The notes: generated by a model from the letters alone, not told the origin. DNA of 64,000 nucleotides from Fimenecus sp900545625 (GCA_963931525.1 OZ007023.1:1674001-1738000); one strand, 5' to 3'; counted from the first letter of the stretch, positions 1-8,505 are shown. Translations and numbers: made by a program.

Positions 1-188
1 GTACTGATGCCGACACAGTCAACTTCGGCGGCGTAGGTATCCACGATCCCCATGATCTTATGCATCAGGTGCGGTCCGCCGAGATGTGCCTCGGTCGGGA
101 TCTCAAAAGCTTGCTCGATCGTATAATCCCCCAGCACGGTACCGTATTTGATCGCCGTGCCGCCGATATCGATCGCTAAGATTTTCAT
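1..188 (-). CDS. ROK-family protein, N-terminal fragment (cut by window edge)
   Basis: About 62 codons of the N-terminus are visible and the rest lies outside the window. The first residues read MKILAIDIGGTAIKYG, the phosphate-binding DIGGT motif of ROK sugar kinases and repressors. With no N-terminal helix-turn-helix before it, a sugar kinase is more likely than a NagC/XylR-type repressor. Its ATG overlaps the TGA of whiA by 4 bp (ATGA), and a GGAGGT ribosome site lies inside the end of whiA, so translation is probably coupled. It is the last visible gene of the hprK-to-whiA operon and the second ROK protein in it. Substrate cannot be assigned. Confidence 0.85.
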   Translation of the reverse strand, partial: MKILAIDIGGTAIKYGTVLGDYTIEQAFEIPTEAHLGGPHLMHKIMGIVDTYAAEVDCVGIS

Positions 189-1096
189 ACTGTACCTCCC
201 TGTCCTTTTAGGGCTTCTGCCATGGTGCACATGCGCCGAAGACGGTGATTCACGCCGGAGCGCGACATCGGCGGCTGCATGGCGTCGCCGATCTGCTGCA
301 GCGAAAAATCCGGGTTGGCAAGACGAAGCTGAGCGATTTCCCGCCATTCGGCGGGCAAAGACGAATAAGCCGGGTTCTTTTGCAGCTTCTCTAAAAGCTC
401 GATCTGCCGCACGGCTGCATTGACCGTTTTGTTGAGATTCGCGCTTTCAAAATTCAGCCGGCGGTTGACGTTATTGCGAATATCTTTATATACGATCACA
501 TCAATAAATTCCATCACAAAGCGCGATGCGCCCATGATGCCGATCAGATTTTGAATGTCCTCGGTCTTTTTGAAATAGAGCACATAGTGCCCGCCCCGAC
601 GTACTTCTTTCGGAAAGAACTCATTGTCCTCCAAAAACTTTTTAAGATCTAAACTCAAATTATAATGCGGCACAACGAATTCCAAATGGTAATTTTTTTC
701 AGGTGCGGTCACAGTGCCGCACGTAAGAAACGCACCGCGCAAAAATGCACCGATACAGCAATCATCCGTAATGTTGCCCCAATTCATGCGGCGCGTGCGC
801 TCCTTGCCGTCATAGCCGAACGCAGACAGTACGCGCAAACGATCCTCCGGCGTTTCCACGGAAACCCTGTATTTTTTGGCAGAAATTTTTTCCGACTTCG
901 GCGCAGAGCGGCAAAGCCTGCCGGCGACATACCGATATTTCTCCGCCACAGCGAGGTTTTCGGTCGTAAGCGATATCTCATTACCCGAAAAACCCTTGCC
1001 AAACAGCATCAGCCCGTAACTTTCTGCCAAAAGGCAGCACGGTTTTTCGGTTTGCAGCCCTAAAAGCTCCTGTTTCAGATCCGAAGAGAACGACAT
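185..1096 (-). CDS. whiA: WhiA-family DNA-binding protein
   Basis: 303 residues, the usual WhiA length. WhiA proteins combine an N-terminal homing-endonuclease-like (LAGLIDADG) fold with a C-terminal helix-turn-helix. Here the N-terminal part starts MSFSSDLKQEL, and the C-terminal DNA-binding region (about residues 215-300) contains FSLQQIGDAMQPPMSRSGVNHRL, typical of the family. In Actinobacteria WhiA controls sporulation septation; in Firmicutes it affects cell division and chromosome segregation by a poorly defined route. It starts 6 bp after rapZ and ends in a 4-bp overlap with the next ROK gene. The usual neighbour yvcK is absent between rapZ and whiA. Confidence 0.95.
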   Translation of the reverse strand: MSFSSDLKQELLGLQTEKPCCLLAESYGLMLFGKGFSGNEISLTTENLAVAEKYRYVAGRLCRSAPKSEKISAKKYRVSVETPEDRLRVLSAFGYDGKERTRRMNWGNITDDCCIGAFLRGAFLTCGTVTAPEKNYHLEFVVPHYNLSLDLKKFLEDNEFFPKEVRRGGHYVLYFKKTEDIQNLIGIMGASRFVMEFIDVIVYKDIRNNVNRRLNFESANLNKTVNAAVRQIELLEKLQKNPAYSSLPAEWREIAQLRLANPDFSLQQIGDAMQPPMSRSGVNHRLRRMCTMAEALKGQGGTV

Positions 1097-1102
1097 GGCA
1101 CG

Positions 1103-1969
1103 TCACCTGGAGATATCTCTATGATACACACTGCTGCAAGCCCCGTTTTCCAGCAGATGCTTGTTGATAAGCTCCGCGAACACAACAGAACGGTGTCGGC
1201 CGCCCGTGCAGCCGACAGCGATCGTCAGCTGGCTTTTTCCCTCCGTGCGGTACAGCGGCAGCAGAAAATCCAAAAGGTCCAAAAGCCTGCGCTCTAAACC
1301 CTTTGCCTGGTCAAACTTCATGACAAAATTGCGTACCGGTTCTTCAAGCCCGGTGTGCCCTTTTAATTCCGGAATATAAAAAGGATTCGGGAGGCATCGA
1401 ACGTCGAAGACCAGATCCGCCTCTTTCGGCGTGCCATGCTTGAACCCGAAGGATATGCAGGAGATCTTCAGCGCATTGTCCGCGTTATCCAAAAACAATG
1501 CGGCGACGCGCTCTTTGAATTGTGAACTCGTCACCTGCGAGGTATCGATAATATAATCGGCGCGCTGCCGCGCGGGCAGCAAAATTTCCCGCTCACGTTC
1601 GATGGCATCGCGCACCGAAGGCACGCTGAACTGATCGGCAAGCGGGTGCTTGCGGCGCGTCTCCTGATAGCGGCGCGCGATCACTTCCGTATCCGCGTCG
1701 ATAAACAGGATCTTGTATTTTACATTCATGTTTTCCAAATCGCCGAGCACTGCGAACAGGTCGGAAAACGAACTGCCGAGCCTGGTATCCGCGACGAGCG
1801 CAACGCGCGAACGCTTTTCCTTGGATTTCAGGATCAGCTCCACAAAGGTCGGGATCAGCTGCGGCGGCATATTGTCCACGCAGAAAAAGCCGATGTCCTC
1901 AAGCGCATCCACCGCGCGCGATTTACCCGCGCCGGAAAGCCCCGTCACAATTACAAGTTCCATACGCAA
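1103..1969 (-). CDS. rapZ: RapZ/YvcJ-family nucleotide-binding protein
   Basis: 288 residues with an N-terminal Walker A motif GLSGAGKS (about residues 10-17). The family-specific C-terminal half includes FGFKHGTPKEADLVFDVRCLPNPF and VGCTGGRHRSV. In E. coli RapZ is an RNase E adapter in the amino-sugar (GlmZ) circuit; in Bacillus YvcJ is a nucleotide hydrolase linked to competence and central metabolism. It lies between murB and whiA, the common Firmicute arrangement, with gaps of 19 and 6 bp, which points to one transcript with hprK and murB. The start gives MRMELVIVTG; a second in-frame Met two codons later is an alternative. Confidence 0.95.
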   Translation of the reverse strand: MRMELVIVTGLSGAGKSRAVDALEDIGFFCVDNMPPQLIPTFVELILKSKEKRSRVALVADTRLGSSFSDLFAVLGDLENMNVKYKILFIDADTEVIARRYQETRRKHPLADQFSVPSVRDAIEREREILLPARQRADYIIDTSQVTSSQFKERVAALFLDNADNALKISCISFGFKHGTPKEADLVFDVRCLPNPFYIPELKGHTGLEEPVRNFVMKFDQAKGLERRLLDLLDFLLPLYRTEGKSQLTIAVGCTGGRHRSVVFAELINKHLLENGACSSVYHRDISR

Positions 1970-1988
1970 TACTTCCTAACCAATCGGG

Positions 1989-2894
1989 TCAATCCCCGAT
2001 ATATTTCACTTCCGGCTCTAAGCGTACGCCGAATTTTTCCCATACGGTCTGCCGGATCAGCTCGATCAAAGAGAGGATATCCGAAGTCGTCGCGGTGCCT
2101 GTATTGATGACAAAGCCCGCGTGCTTTTCGCTGACCTGCGCACCGCCGACAGAAACGCCTTTCAGCCCGCTTTGCTCGATCAGCGCACCGGCAAAATACC
2201 CCTGCGGGCGCTTGAACGTGCTGCCGGCGCTCGGGAATTCAAGCGGCTGCTTTTCGGTGCGTTTGCGCATATTCTCATCCATAGCAGCACGAATCACGTT
2301 CGGATCGCCCGGCTGCAGCTGCAGTTCCAGCCCTGTAATGATCAGATCCTTGTCAGTGTATACACTGCGGCGGTAGGAAAGTGTGAGAGCTTTCCCTGTA
2401 AAGCTTCCGAGGCTGCCATCTGAAGCGATATGTGTACAAGCCGTGAGGACGTCTTTCATCTCACCGCCGTATGCACCTGCATTCATGTAAGCAGCGCCGC
2501 CTGCCGTACCCGGGATCCCAAACGCAAATTCCAGACCGCTCAAACCCTGCCGGCAGGCAAAATTGCAAAGCGCCGTTAAAGAAGCGCCTGCAGCGCAGCG
2601 TATTCTGCCGTTTCCAAGATCCTCGATGGCCGCCATAGCCGGACCGATGCGCAGCACAACACCCGAAAAACCTGCATCGGATACAAGCAGATTGCTGCCG
2701 TTGCCGATAACGCAAAACTTAGCATGCTCCTCCCGACAGGCAGACAAAATATCCTGAACAGCCGCAACGCTGTTCGGCTGCACCAAAAGCGCCGCAGCAC
2801 CGCCGGTATGAAAACTGGTCAGCTTCGACATGGGCGCGTTTTGCGCAAAGGAAGCCCCGTGTTTACGCGCAGCTTCTATGACCGCGTCATACAC
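1989..2894 (-). CDS. murB: UDP-N-acetylenolpyruvoylglucosamine reductase
   Basis: 301 residues. MurB is the FAD enzyme that reduces UDP-GlcNAc-enolpyruvate to UDP-MurNAc with NADPH, the second committed cytoplasmic step of peptidoglycan synthesis. Visible family features are FHTGGAAALLVQP (FAD domain start), IGNGSNLLVSDAGF, GIPGTAGGAAYMNAGAYGGEM and, in the C-terminal substrate domain, EFPSAGSTFKRPQGYFAGALIEQSGLKG, which carries the catalytic serine region. Length and motif layout match the short Firmicute type. It sits between a ROK glucokinase and rapZ with gaps under 25 bp. Confidence 0.97.
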   Translation of the reverse strand: MYDAVIEAARKHGASFAQNAPMSKLTSFHTGGAAALLVQPNSVAAVQDILSACREEHAKFCVIGNGSNLLVSDAGFSGVVLRIGPAMAAIEDLGNGRIRCAAGASLTALCNFACRQGLSGLEFAFGIPGTAGGAAYMNAGAYGGEMKDVLTACTHIASDGSLGSFTGKALTLSYRRSVYTDKDLIITGLELQLQPGDPNVIRAAMDENMRKRTEKQPLEFPSAGSTFKRPQGYFAGALIEQSGLKGVSVGGAQVSEKHAGFVINTGTATTSDILSLIELIRQTVWEKFGVRLEPEVKYIGD

Positions 2895-2912
2895 TGCAAT
2901 CCCCCGTTTCGT

Positions 2913-3860
2913 TTATTCGTCCAGCAGCGCAGCACCGATAATGCCCGCATCATTTCCCAAAACCGCCGAGCAGATGCGTGTTTGCTTGCCGCAATGGATG
3001 CTGTACCGCTCCTTTTCCACATAGCGGCGCACAGGCTCCAAGAGCGGCTCGCCTTCACAGCCGATCCCGCCGCCTACGCAGAGCACGTCGGGTTGGAAAA
3101 TATTGATCGCGTTGGTGATGCCTGCCGCCAAATATTTTATGTAGGTGTCCACCACCGCCTGCGCGGTCCTGTCACCGCGGCGCATCCCCTCAAACGCGGT
3201 GCGGCCGTTGACGTTTTGCAGGTCGTGATCTACGATTTCCCACATCACGGAGTCCCTGTTCTGCTCCATGGCCTGCCGCGTCTGCCGCACAAGCGCCGTA
3301 GCGGAGGAGTAAGCCTCCCAGCAGCCGCGTCTGCCGCAGGTGCAGGGTTCGCCGTCCACCACGAGAACGGAATGCCCCATTTCGCCGCCTGCGTCGTTGC
3401 AGCCGTTGACGATCTTACCGTTGATGATGATGCCGCTGCCCACGCCCGTACCGAGCGTGATGGCAACAAAATTATCCACATTCCCGCCTGCACCCGCAAC
3501 GGCTTCGCCGAGCGCGGCACAGTTGGCATCGTTTTCCAAATAGATGGGCTGTGTAAAGTATTTCGAAAGAATATCGCGTGCCGGAACCTTGTCGAAACCG
3601 AGATTATTGGCATATTCGATCATCCCGAGGCGCTTGTTCACGGAACCGGGCGTCCCGATGCCAATGGATACGACGTCCTCCATGTCGATTTTTGCGGTGC
3701 GCACAGCGTCCTGCACACATAAAGCGATATCCTTTAAGATCTCCCCTGCCGGGCGCGGGCAGGCGGTCTTGCGCTTACCCTTGCCGATGATTTTGTAATA
3801 TTCATCTACCACACCGGCGACAATATTCGTGCCGCCAAGATCTACCCCGACTCGATACAT
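2913..3860 (-). CDS. glk: ROK-family glucokinase
   Basis: 315 residues from the ATG at 3860, which has a GGAGG ribosome site 8 bp upstream; an earlier in-frame Met at 3896 lacks one and overlaps hprK. The sequence begins MYRVGVDLGGTNIVAG (phosphate-binding motif). It carries the ROK zinc motif CTCGRRGCWEAYSSATAL and the sugar-binding ENDANCAALGE and GTGVGSGIIINGKIVNG segments. Firmicute proteins of this layout phosphorylate glucose at C6 with ATP. Placement directly after hprK suggests a link with carbon catabolite control. Substrate range is inferred from the family. Confidence 0.93.
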   Translation of the reverse strand: MYRVGVDLGGTNIVAGVVDEYYKIIGKGKRKTACPRPAGEILKDIALCVQDAVRTAKIDMEDVVSIGIGTPGSVNKRLGMIEYANNLGFDKVPARDILSKYFTQPIYLENDANCAALGEAVAGAGGNVDNFVAITLGTGVGSGIIINGKIVNGCNDAGGEMGHSVLVVDGEPCTCGRRGCWEAYSSATALVRQTRQAMEQNRDSVMWEIVDHDLQNVNGRTAFEGMRRGDRTAQAVVDTYIKYLAAGITNAINIFQPDVLCVGGGIGCEGEPLLEPVRRYVEKERYSIHCGKQTRICSAVLGNDAGIIGAALLDE

Positions 3861-3892
3861 ATATTTTTCCTCCGTTCTGTATTGCAGGCAAA

Positions 3893-4861
3893 TCAATCAT
3901 TTTGCCAAAATTCCGTATTTTCTTCATGCGACTCGGCTTCCTCTTCAATGCCGAGCTGCTGCAGCAGCTCTCGCGCTGCGTTATAGCCCATTTTCTTTTG
4001 GCGGTTGTTCATGGCTGCCACTTCAATGATGACCGCGAGATTCCGTCCGGGCTTAACGGGTACGACCGCCACTGGGACCTTTACACCCATAATGGTTGTA
4101 TATTCGTTATCGAGCCCCATACGGTCATAAACCTTTTCGGGATCCCAAGGCTCCAGCTGCACCACCAAATTGATCTTTTCCGTCAGCTTGACGGCGCCCA
4201 TACCGAAAATGCGGCGCGCATTGATGATGCCGATGCCGCGCACCTCAATAAAGTGACGAATGTTGTCCGGCGCGGAACCGACCAAAGATTTTGCCGAAAC
4301 GCGGCGGATCTCCACTGCATCATCCGCGATCAGGCGGTGTCCGCGTTTGATCAATTCGATAGCGGTCTCGCTTTTGCCGACGCCGCTGTCTCCGACGATC
4401 AATACACCTTCGCCGTAGACTTCCACCAAAACCCCATGGCGCGTGATGCGCTCGGCAAGCTCCGTGCCGAGAAAATAGATGATCGCTGACATACAGCTGG
4501 AGGTGGATTCCTCCGTCCGCAGCAGCGGTACACCGTATTTTTGACAAAGCGAGAGCAGATTGTCCGGGCATTCCAAATTGCGCGTGATCAAAATCACGGC
4601 AGGCTTGCGGGACGTCAGCCGCTCCAAAGCCTCATTCTGCTGCTGCGTCGTTTGGGTCTTTAGGAATTCCAATTCGGAAAGACCAAGGATCTGCACGCGC
4701 GCCGGGTCGAAATAATCATCACGTCCCGCAAGCAGCAGCCCGGGACGATTAACATCCTGTGAAGTTACGTACAGTTCCGAAGCATCCGACGGCAAATAAA
4801 GTGTTTCAAAGCCGAATTCGCGCAAGATGCGTTCCAGTGAAACCGAGTAGTTGGTAGCCAC
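3893..4861 (-). CDS. hprK: HPr kinase/phosphorylase
   Basis: 322 residues, starting at a GTG with an AAAGGAAG ribosome site. HprK phosphorylates HPr on Ser46 when glycolytic intermediates are high and removes the phosphate when they fall, setting carbon catabolite repression in Firmicutes. The catalytic domain has Walker A GDSGVGKS at residues 157-164, preceded by HGVLVEVYGEGVLIV. It also has the LIADDAVEIRR and VRGIGIINARRIFGMGAV segments of the HprK signature. It is the first gene of the minus-strand block that continues through glk, murB, rapZ and whiA, and has a near-consensus promoter 30-60 bp upstream. Confidence 0.97.
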   Translation of the reverse strand: MATNYSVSLERILREFGFETLYLPSDASELYVTSQDVNRPGLLLAGRDDYFDPARVQILGLSELEFLKTQTTQQQNEALERLTSRKPAVILITRNLECPDNLLSLCQKYGVPLLRTEESTSSCMSAIIYFLGTELAERITRHGVLVEVYGEGVLIVGDSGVGKSETAIELIKRGHRLIADDAVEIRRVSAKSLVGSAPDNIRHFIEVRGIGIINARRIFGMGAVKLTEKINLVVQLEPWDPEKVYDRMGLDNEYTTIMGVKVPVAVVPVKPGRNLAVIIEVAAMNNRQKKMGYNAARELLQQLGIEEEAESHEENTEFWQND

Positions 4862-4890
4862 GGCGACACTTCCTTTGTTGGATTTCTTTT

Positions 4891-4919
4891 ATTATAATCG
4901 ATTCCATTGAACTTTCCAA
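4891..4919 (-). promoter_or_regulatory. Sigma-A-type promoter of the hprK operon
   Basis: On the minus strand TTGGAA (4914-4919), a 17-bp spacer, then a perfect TATAAT (4891-4896). The predicted start is about 25 bp upstream of the hprK GTG. Read by eye. Confidence 0.8.
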
Positions 4920-5058
4920 GCGTTTTCTGTAAACTTTCACAAGAATTTTCAAATGCAAAAGCAACCTATGCGCCCATGTGCAAGATCAGAACCGCATTTC
5001 CCGTAAAAATTGCGCATAAGCGCAAAAGCGGCCGCCATACTAATTACGGGTGAGCGGC

Positions 5059-5583
5059 ATGACGACTGTTGTTACAACAGAAAGCGCGCAAAACGCAAAA
5101 GAGCTTTGTCGAATCTTTGAGAATTTCGGCGGAGCATTCTTTTTGTCAAAAGACGGCGTGCTGGACTTTTCCGCTGTACCGCCGGAATTTTTAGTCTTCT
5201 ATACGGATAATGTACGGGAGATTCCAGCTGAAAAGACGATCTTGCTTTTGGATGGCAGTGCAAATTTGCCGCGCGTTGTTCCATCCAACCGATTTGACCG
5301 CATTCTTGTGTTCGAGCCGACCGAAAGTATAGAAGCAACAGAAAACATGCTTTCGGTTGGATTAAGCCGACACAGTACGATAAGTATTGCCAGCGCCGAA
5401 AGCAATATGCTGCACATCAGCGTGCAATCTATCGTGCAAACGCTTGACGGCATGCAGATCCTGCCGTGCGAATACAGCGTGACTTTATCCAAACCTATTG
5501 ACAGCCGCACAGCTCTATACGCCTTCAGCGTGTTGCTGCTTTGCGGAAAAACCGATGCAAAAAGCCTGAAACTGCGGCTGTAA
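5059..5583 (+). CDS. Small protein of unknown function
   Basis: About 174 residues; I recognise no family. The ATG at 5059 is preceded by GGGTGAG and is preferred over an in-frame GTG at 5050. The protein has no obvious signal peptide or long hydrophobic segment. Its first part (MTTVVTTESAQNAKELCRIFENFGG, then LVFYTDNVREIP and RILVFEPTESIEATENML) alternates short beta-strand-like and helix-like stretches, as in receiver-like or Rossmann-like folds, but without a recognisable catalytic motif. It is divergent from hprK and convergent with the G5/3D gene, on its own short transcript. Confidence 0.6.
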   Translation: MTTVVTTESAQNAKELCRIFENFGGAFFLSKDGVLDFSAVPPEFLVFYTDNVREIPAEKTILLLDGSANLPRVVPSNRFDRILVFEPTESIEATENMLSVGLSRHSTISIASAESNMLHISVQSIVQTLDGMQILPCEYSVTLSKPIDSRTALYAFSVLLLCGKTDAKSLKLRL

Positions 5584-5591
5584 AAAAATGC

Positions 5592-5613
5592 CCCCGAGCC
5601 GACCGGCTCGGGG
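5592..5613 (-). terminator. Intrinsic terminator of the G5/3D gene
   Basis: A perfect 9-bp stem (CCCCGAGCC / GGCTCGGGG) with a 4-nt loop. On the minus strand it is followed by CATTTTTTTA, so it ends transcripts of the minus-strand gene at 5650. On the plus strand the tail is not T-rich. Confidence 0.85.
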
Positions 5614-5649
5614 TACTTCGTCACAAGTTTTTACATATTAGGGGCGCGG

Positions 5650-6906
5650 TCACAGGATATAGATCACAACGTCGCGCGAACCCCATTGAATACATTCGGA
5701 TTCGGTGTTCATAAACAGATCCACCGTAAATTTGCCCTTTTTGACAAATCCGCCGGTATCCGCCGCAATGGCGTATCCATATACGATTCCGTCTGTCGAG
5801 ACGATCCACATTTCCGTCCCGTAAGGAATCTGTTTGGGATCTACAGCGATATATCCCGGTTTAACTGTTCTGCCGCTCGCTGTCTTAGAACCGGAGGACG
5901 CCGTATAAGCGGCGGCCTTGCCCGTGATAATCTTGGAATACTGGGTCGGCGCACCGTCAACGATTTGAAGCGTTGCGGGGGCAGTCAATTCCGAAATCGG
6001 CGTACCGCTGTTTTTCAAACTTGAAATGCTGACGGGCTTCTGCTTGGTGCCGACCTGCGTGATCTGCGAAACCGCCTCTTGCAGGACAGTCTCGGACAGG
6101 ACTTCGGAAGAAGCAACGGCGCCGTCTACGATCTTATCCCGATACGTAACGGTCTTGGAACCGTCCACGCCCTGCTGTGTGACGCGGCTTTGACCTTTAT
6201 ACAGGTCGGAAGTCCGTACGGTTTCTTTCGGGAAAGCAATCGTTTCGGTTACGGTGCGCTCCGTGTATTCAACACGGTAAACGGTGATGCTGAGGGCATC
6301 ATACAGCGCGGCGTCCAAAGCGGGTTCAACTTCGTCGTCCGCGTCCATCGTGACGCCTGCTTGCTCGAGCGCATCCTGCACGGTGCCCTCGCCCATGAGC
6401 AGCGTTTGGGAAACGCCGTCGGCAGTGACGGAAACATGATATGCGTCAGTGATTTTCACGGTGAGCCCGTCATACAGCACCGTGTCTTCGGGAACGCTGA
6501 CAAGCTGTTCAGCTTGCACCGCTACCCCGAGCTCCGCGAGCAGGTCCGCCACGGTTCCGGCGGCGACAAGCTCGGTCGTTTCACCTGTAATGCTTACAAA
6601 GGTGACAGAAGCGGCACGATAGATCGTGATCACGCTGTCTTCGCCGGCAGTGAACTCCGAAAGGTCTAATTTATCCTTTTCGTTAAGCGTAATGTCGGCC
6701 TGTTCCACAATTTCGTAGGCGTCCGAATTGGTCGTCTCTACTCTTGTGATTTCCGTACCGTCATAAATGTCTACGACATAGGCGGACGGAGCGGCAGCAA
6801 AAGCGGTTACGGCGCAAAGCAAGGCAAGCGCCAGAATCAGCGCGATGACCTTAGAGAAGGTCATGCGGGTCGCTTTCGCATACCCTTTTAGTTCTGATAT
6901 CATCAT
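5650..6906 (-). CDS. Secreted cell-wall protein with DUF348/G5 repeats and a C-terminal 3D (lytic transglycosylase-like) domain
   Basis: 418 residues. An N-terminal signal or anchor segment (FSKVIALILALALLCAVTAFAAA, about residues 18-40) is followed by two or three DUF348-type repeats (VEQADITLNEKDKLDL; LLAELGVAVQAEQLVSVPEDTVLYDGLTVKI; ALEQAGVTMDADDEVEP). A G5-like segment (about 205-290) includes VEYTERTVTETIAFPKETVRTSDLYKGQSRV. The C-terminal 3D domain (about 335-418) holds the three conserved aspartates in VDPKQIPYG, AADTGG and VDLFM. Proteins of this plan (YabE-like, Rpf-like) cleave peptidoglycan outside the membrane during growth or spore resuscitation. Start is ATGATG after AAAGGAG. 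A 130-nt leader and consensus promoter precede it. Confidence 0.9.
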   Translation of the reverse strand: MMISELKGYAKATRMTFSKVIALILALALLCAVTAFAAAPSAYVVDIYDGTEITRVETTNSDAYEIVEQADITLNEKDKLDLSEFTAGEDSVITIYRAASVTFVSITGETTELVAAGTVADLLAELGVAVQAEQLVSVPEDTVLYDGLTVKITDAYHVSVTADGVSQTLLMGEGTVQDALEQAGVTMDADDEVEPALDAALYDALSITVYRVEYTERTVTETIAFPKETVRTSDLYKGQSRVTQQGVDGSKTVTYRDKIVDGAVASSEVLSETVLQEAVSQITQVGTKQKPVSISSLKNSGTPISELTAPATLQIVDGAPTQYSKIITGKAAAYTASSGSKTASGRTVKPGYIAVDPKQIPYGTEMWIVSTDGIVYGYAIAADTGGFVKKGKFTVDLFMNTESECIQWGSRDVVIYIL

Positions 6907-7042
6907 TCTGCTCCTTTAACTCATACCGCCCGAGGAAAAGCGCGGTGGGCGGCTGTTGGGCGTCCGTCGGTCACGGCAAAAACACTGCCGCAGACAAACG
7001 TTTTTCGTGACGCCGCTGTTACTTTCGCTTGTGACGTGGGAC
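6907..7042 (-). promoter_or_regulatory. Structured 5' leader upstream of the G5/3D gene
   Basis: Between the predicted transcription start and the ATG lie about 130 nt of GC-rich sequence that can fold into at least two hairpins. One pairs GTCACG with CGTGAC, extended by an AAAAAC/GTTTTT helix; the other pairs CCGCCC with GGGCGG just before the ribosome site. Genes for such cell-wall enzymes are often controlled by a ydaO (c-di-AMP) riboswitch, but I do not find the ydaO consensus. The class is unknown; regulation is inferred from length and folding only. Confidence 0.4.
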
Positions 7043-7071
7043 ATTATATTTCCAAGTCCCCTAATTGTCAA
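7043..7071 (-). promoter_or_regulatory. Consensus sigma-A promoter of the G5/3D gene
   Basis: Minus strand: TTGACA (7066-7071), 17-bp spacer, TATAAT (7043-7048). Both hexamers are perfect. Confidence 0.9.
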
Positions 7072-7452
7072 ATTTTTTTCTTTCAGCTTTTTATGAATTT
7101 TGCACAAGTGTGTATGTCAAAATCTGTCAGAAACCTTGGATTCTAAACGGAGTTTTGAACATTCCCTTTTACTTTCGGGTGAATATTTGTGAAAAAGTTA
7201 AAAATCTTACAATTGATTACAAAGGGGTTACAATCGCAAATATGCACTGTTTTTTCAGTAAAAACCAGATGTTTTTCCATATATAGTATATGAAATTCCT
7301 TGAAAAAAATGCATTTTATATTTTATCTGAGGAAAAAAGATTTCGATTTAGGCACACAAATTATAAAATGAATGCATTTCTCCCCCACTTAAGTGAAAAA
7401 AACAAGCTATTGATTCATAAAATTCGTGATTTGGATTACCATTGGAGAAAAG
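7072..7452. other. AT-rich intergenic region without a recognisable gene
   Basis: About 380 bp, much more AT-rich than the flanking genes, between the divergent G5/3D and rluA-type genes. It contains A- and T-tracts and a repeated TTACAA (about 7209-7232), but no DnaA-box cluster, tRNA or ORF with a ribosome site that I would accept. It may only be upstream promoter DNA. Confidence 0.5.
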
Positions 7453-7482
7453 TTGGAAAAAGCGGACGGTATATGTTATACT
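7453..7482 (+). promoter_or_regulatory. Promoter of the RluA-family gene
   Basis: TTGGAA (7453-7458), 18-bp spacer, TATACT (7477-7482); the ATG is at 7513. Confidence 0.7.
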
Positions 7483-7512
7483 ATAGAAAAAGAATTGTAT
7501 AGGAATGTGTAT

Positions 7513-8475
7513 ATGAAAGAGTTGCTCATACAGCCCAACGATGCCGGCAGACGACTGGACGCATTTTTGCAAAAAGCATTTCCAAACCTGCCGCAGGCGC
7601 TGATGTATAAGTACATACGCAAAAAACGCATCAAGGTAAACGGTAAGCGCGCGGAGATTTCCCTGCGCCTTTCCGCAGGCGATACGGTCACGCTTTACAT
7701 TGCGGATGCTTTTATGGAGAAACCGCAGTATACTTATGATTTTCTGCATGCGGGCAAAGCGCTTTCCATCGTGTACGAGGATGAAAACCTGCTGTTGCTC
7801 GACAAAAAACCGGGCGTACTTTGTCACCCGGATGACCGCGAATATGCGGATACGCTCATTGGCAGGGTCAAGCGCTATTTATATGAAAAAGGCGAATTTG
7901 ACCCGTCTGCGGAAAACGCGTTCACCCCTGCGCTTGTCAACCGCATCGATCGCAATACGGGCGGGATCGTGATCGCCGCGAAGAACGCACAGGCGCTGCG
8001 CATACTCAATCAAAAAATGAAAGACCGCGAGCTGCATAAATACTATTTATGCATTCTGCACGGCGCGCCAAGGCGGAAAAGCGGGATCTTAGAGGGGTTT
8101 TTGCGCAAAGATACAAAGCATAATAAGGTTGAAGTCCTAAAAGCGCCCTGTGCGGACGGCAAACAGATCCGCACAAAATACCGCGTTCTCGCCGAAAAGA
8201 ACGGTCTTGCTTTGACGGAAGTCGAACTGCTCACCGGGCGCACGCACCAGATCCGCGCGCATTTTGCCGCGATCGGGCATCCGTTGCTCGGCGACGGCAA
8301 ATACGGCAGCAATGCACAAAACAAGCCATACGGATACAAAAAGCAATGCCTGTATTCCTATAAACTGACCTTTGACTTTCGAACGGAGGCCGCTGAGCTC
8401 TCCTATTTGGATAAAAGGAGCTTTGAAATATCCGACGTTTGGTTTCGAAAAGCATTTTTCGAAGGTACATTATAA
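7513..8475 (+). CDS. RluA-family 23S rRNA/tRNA pseudouridine synthase
   Basis: 320 residues from the ATG at 7513; upstream in-frame codons are excluded because the promoter lies inside them. An N-terminal S4-like RNA-binding domain (about 1-75: RRLDAFLQKAFPNL, YKYIRKKRIKVNGKRA) is followed by the catalytic domain. Its aspartate motif reads NRIDRNTGGIVIAAKN (family consensus HRLDxxTSG). The later GRTHQIRAHFAAIGHPLLGDGKYG segment binds the RNA substrate. The enzyme isomerises uridine to pseudouridine in rRNA or tRNA; the exact target (RluC/D or YlyB-like) cannot be told. It ends before a bidirectional terminator. Confidence 0.92.
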   Translation: MKELLIQPNDAGRRLDAFLQKAFPNLPQALMYKYIRKKRIKVNGKRAEISLRLSAGDTVTLYIADAFMEKPQYTYDFLHAGKALSIVYEDENLLLLDKKPGVLCHPDDREYADTLIGRVKRYLYEKGEFDPSAENAFTPALVNRIDRNTGGIVIAAKNAQALRILNQKMKDRELHKYYLCILHGAPRRKSGILEGFLRKDTKHNKVEVLKAPCADGKQIRTKYRVLAEKNGLALTEVELLTGRTHQIRAHFAAIGHPLLGDGKYGSNAQNKPYGYKKQCLYSYKLTFDFRTEAAELSYLDKRSFEISDVWFRKAFFEGTL

Positions 8476-8505
8476 TAAAAAAATACAACTGAGCAATTAA
8501 AAAAG

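Noticed and set aside
6907..7042. ydaO (c-di-AMP) riboswitch before the G5/3D gene
   Set aside because: The gene class makes it likely, but I could not find the conserved ydaO blocks; reported only as an unclassified structured leader.
7072..7452. Replication origin in the AT-rich region
   Set aside because: No DnaA-box cluster and no dnaA, dnaN or parAB genes nearby.
7290..7502. 70-codon open frame in the AT-rich intergenic region
   Set aside because: Lys/Phe/Arg-rich composition, no ribosome site, and it overlaps the promoter of the rluA-type gene.
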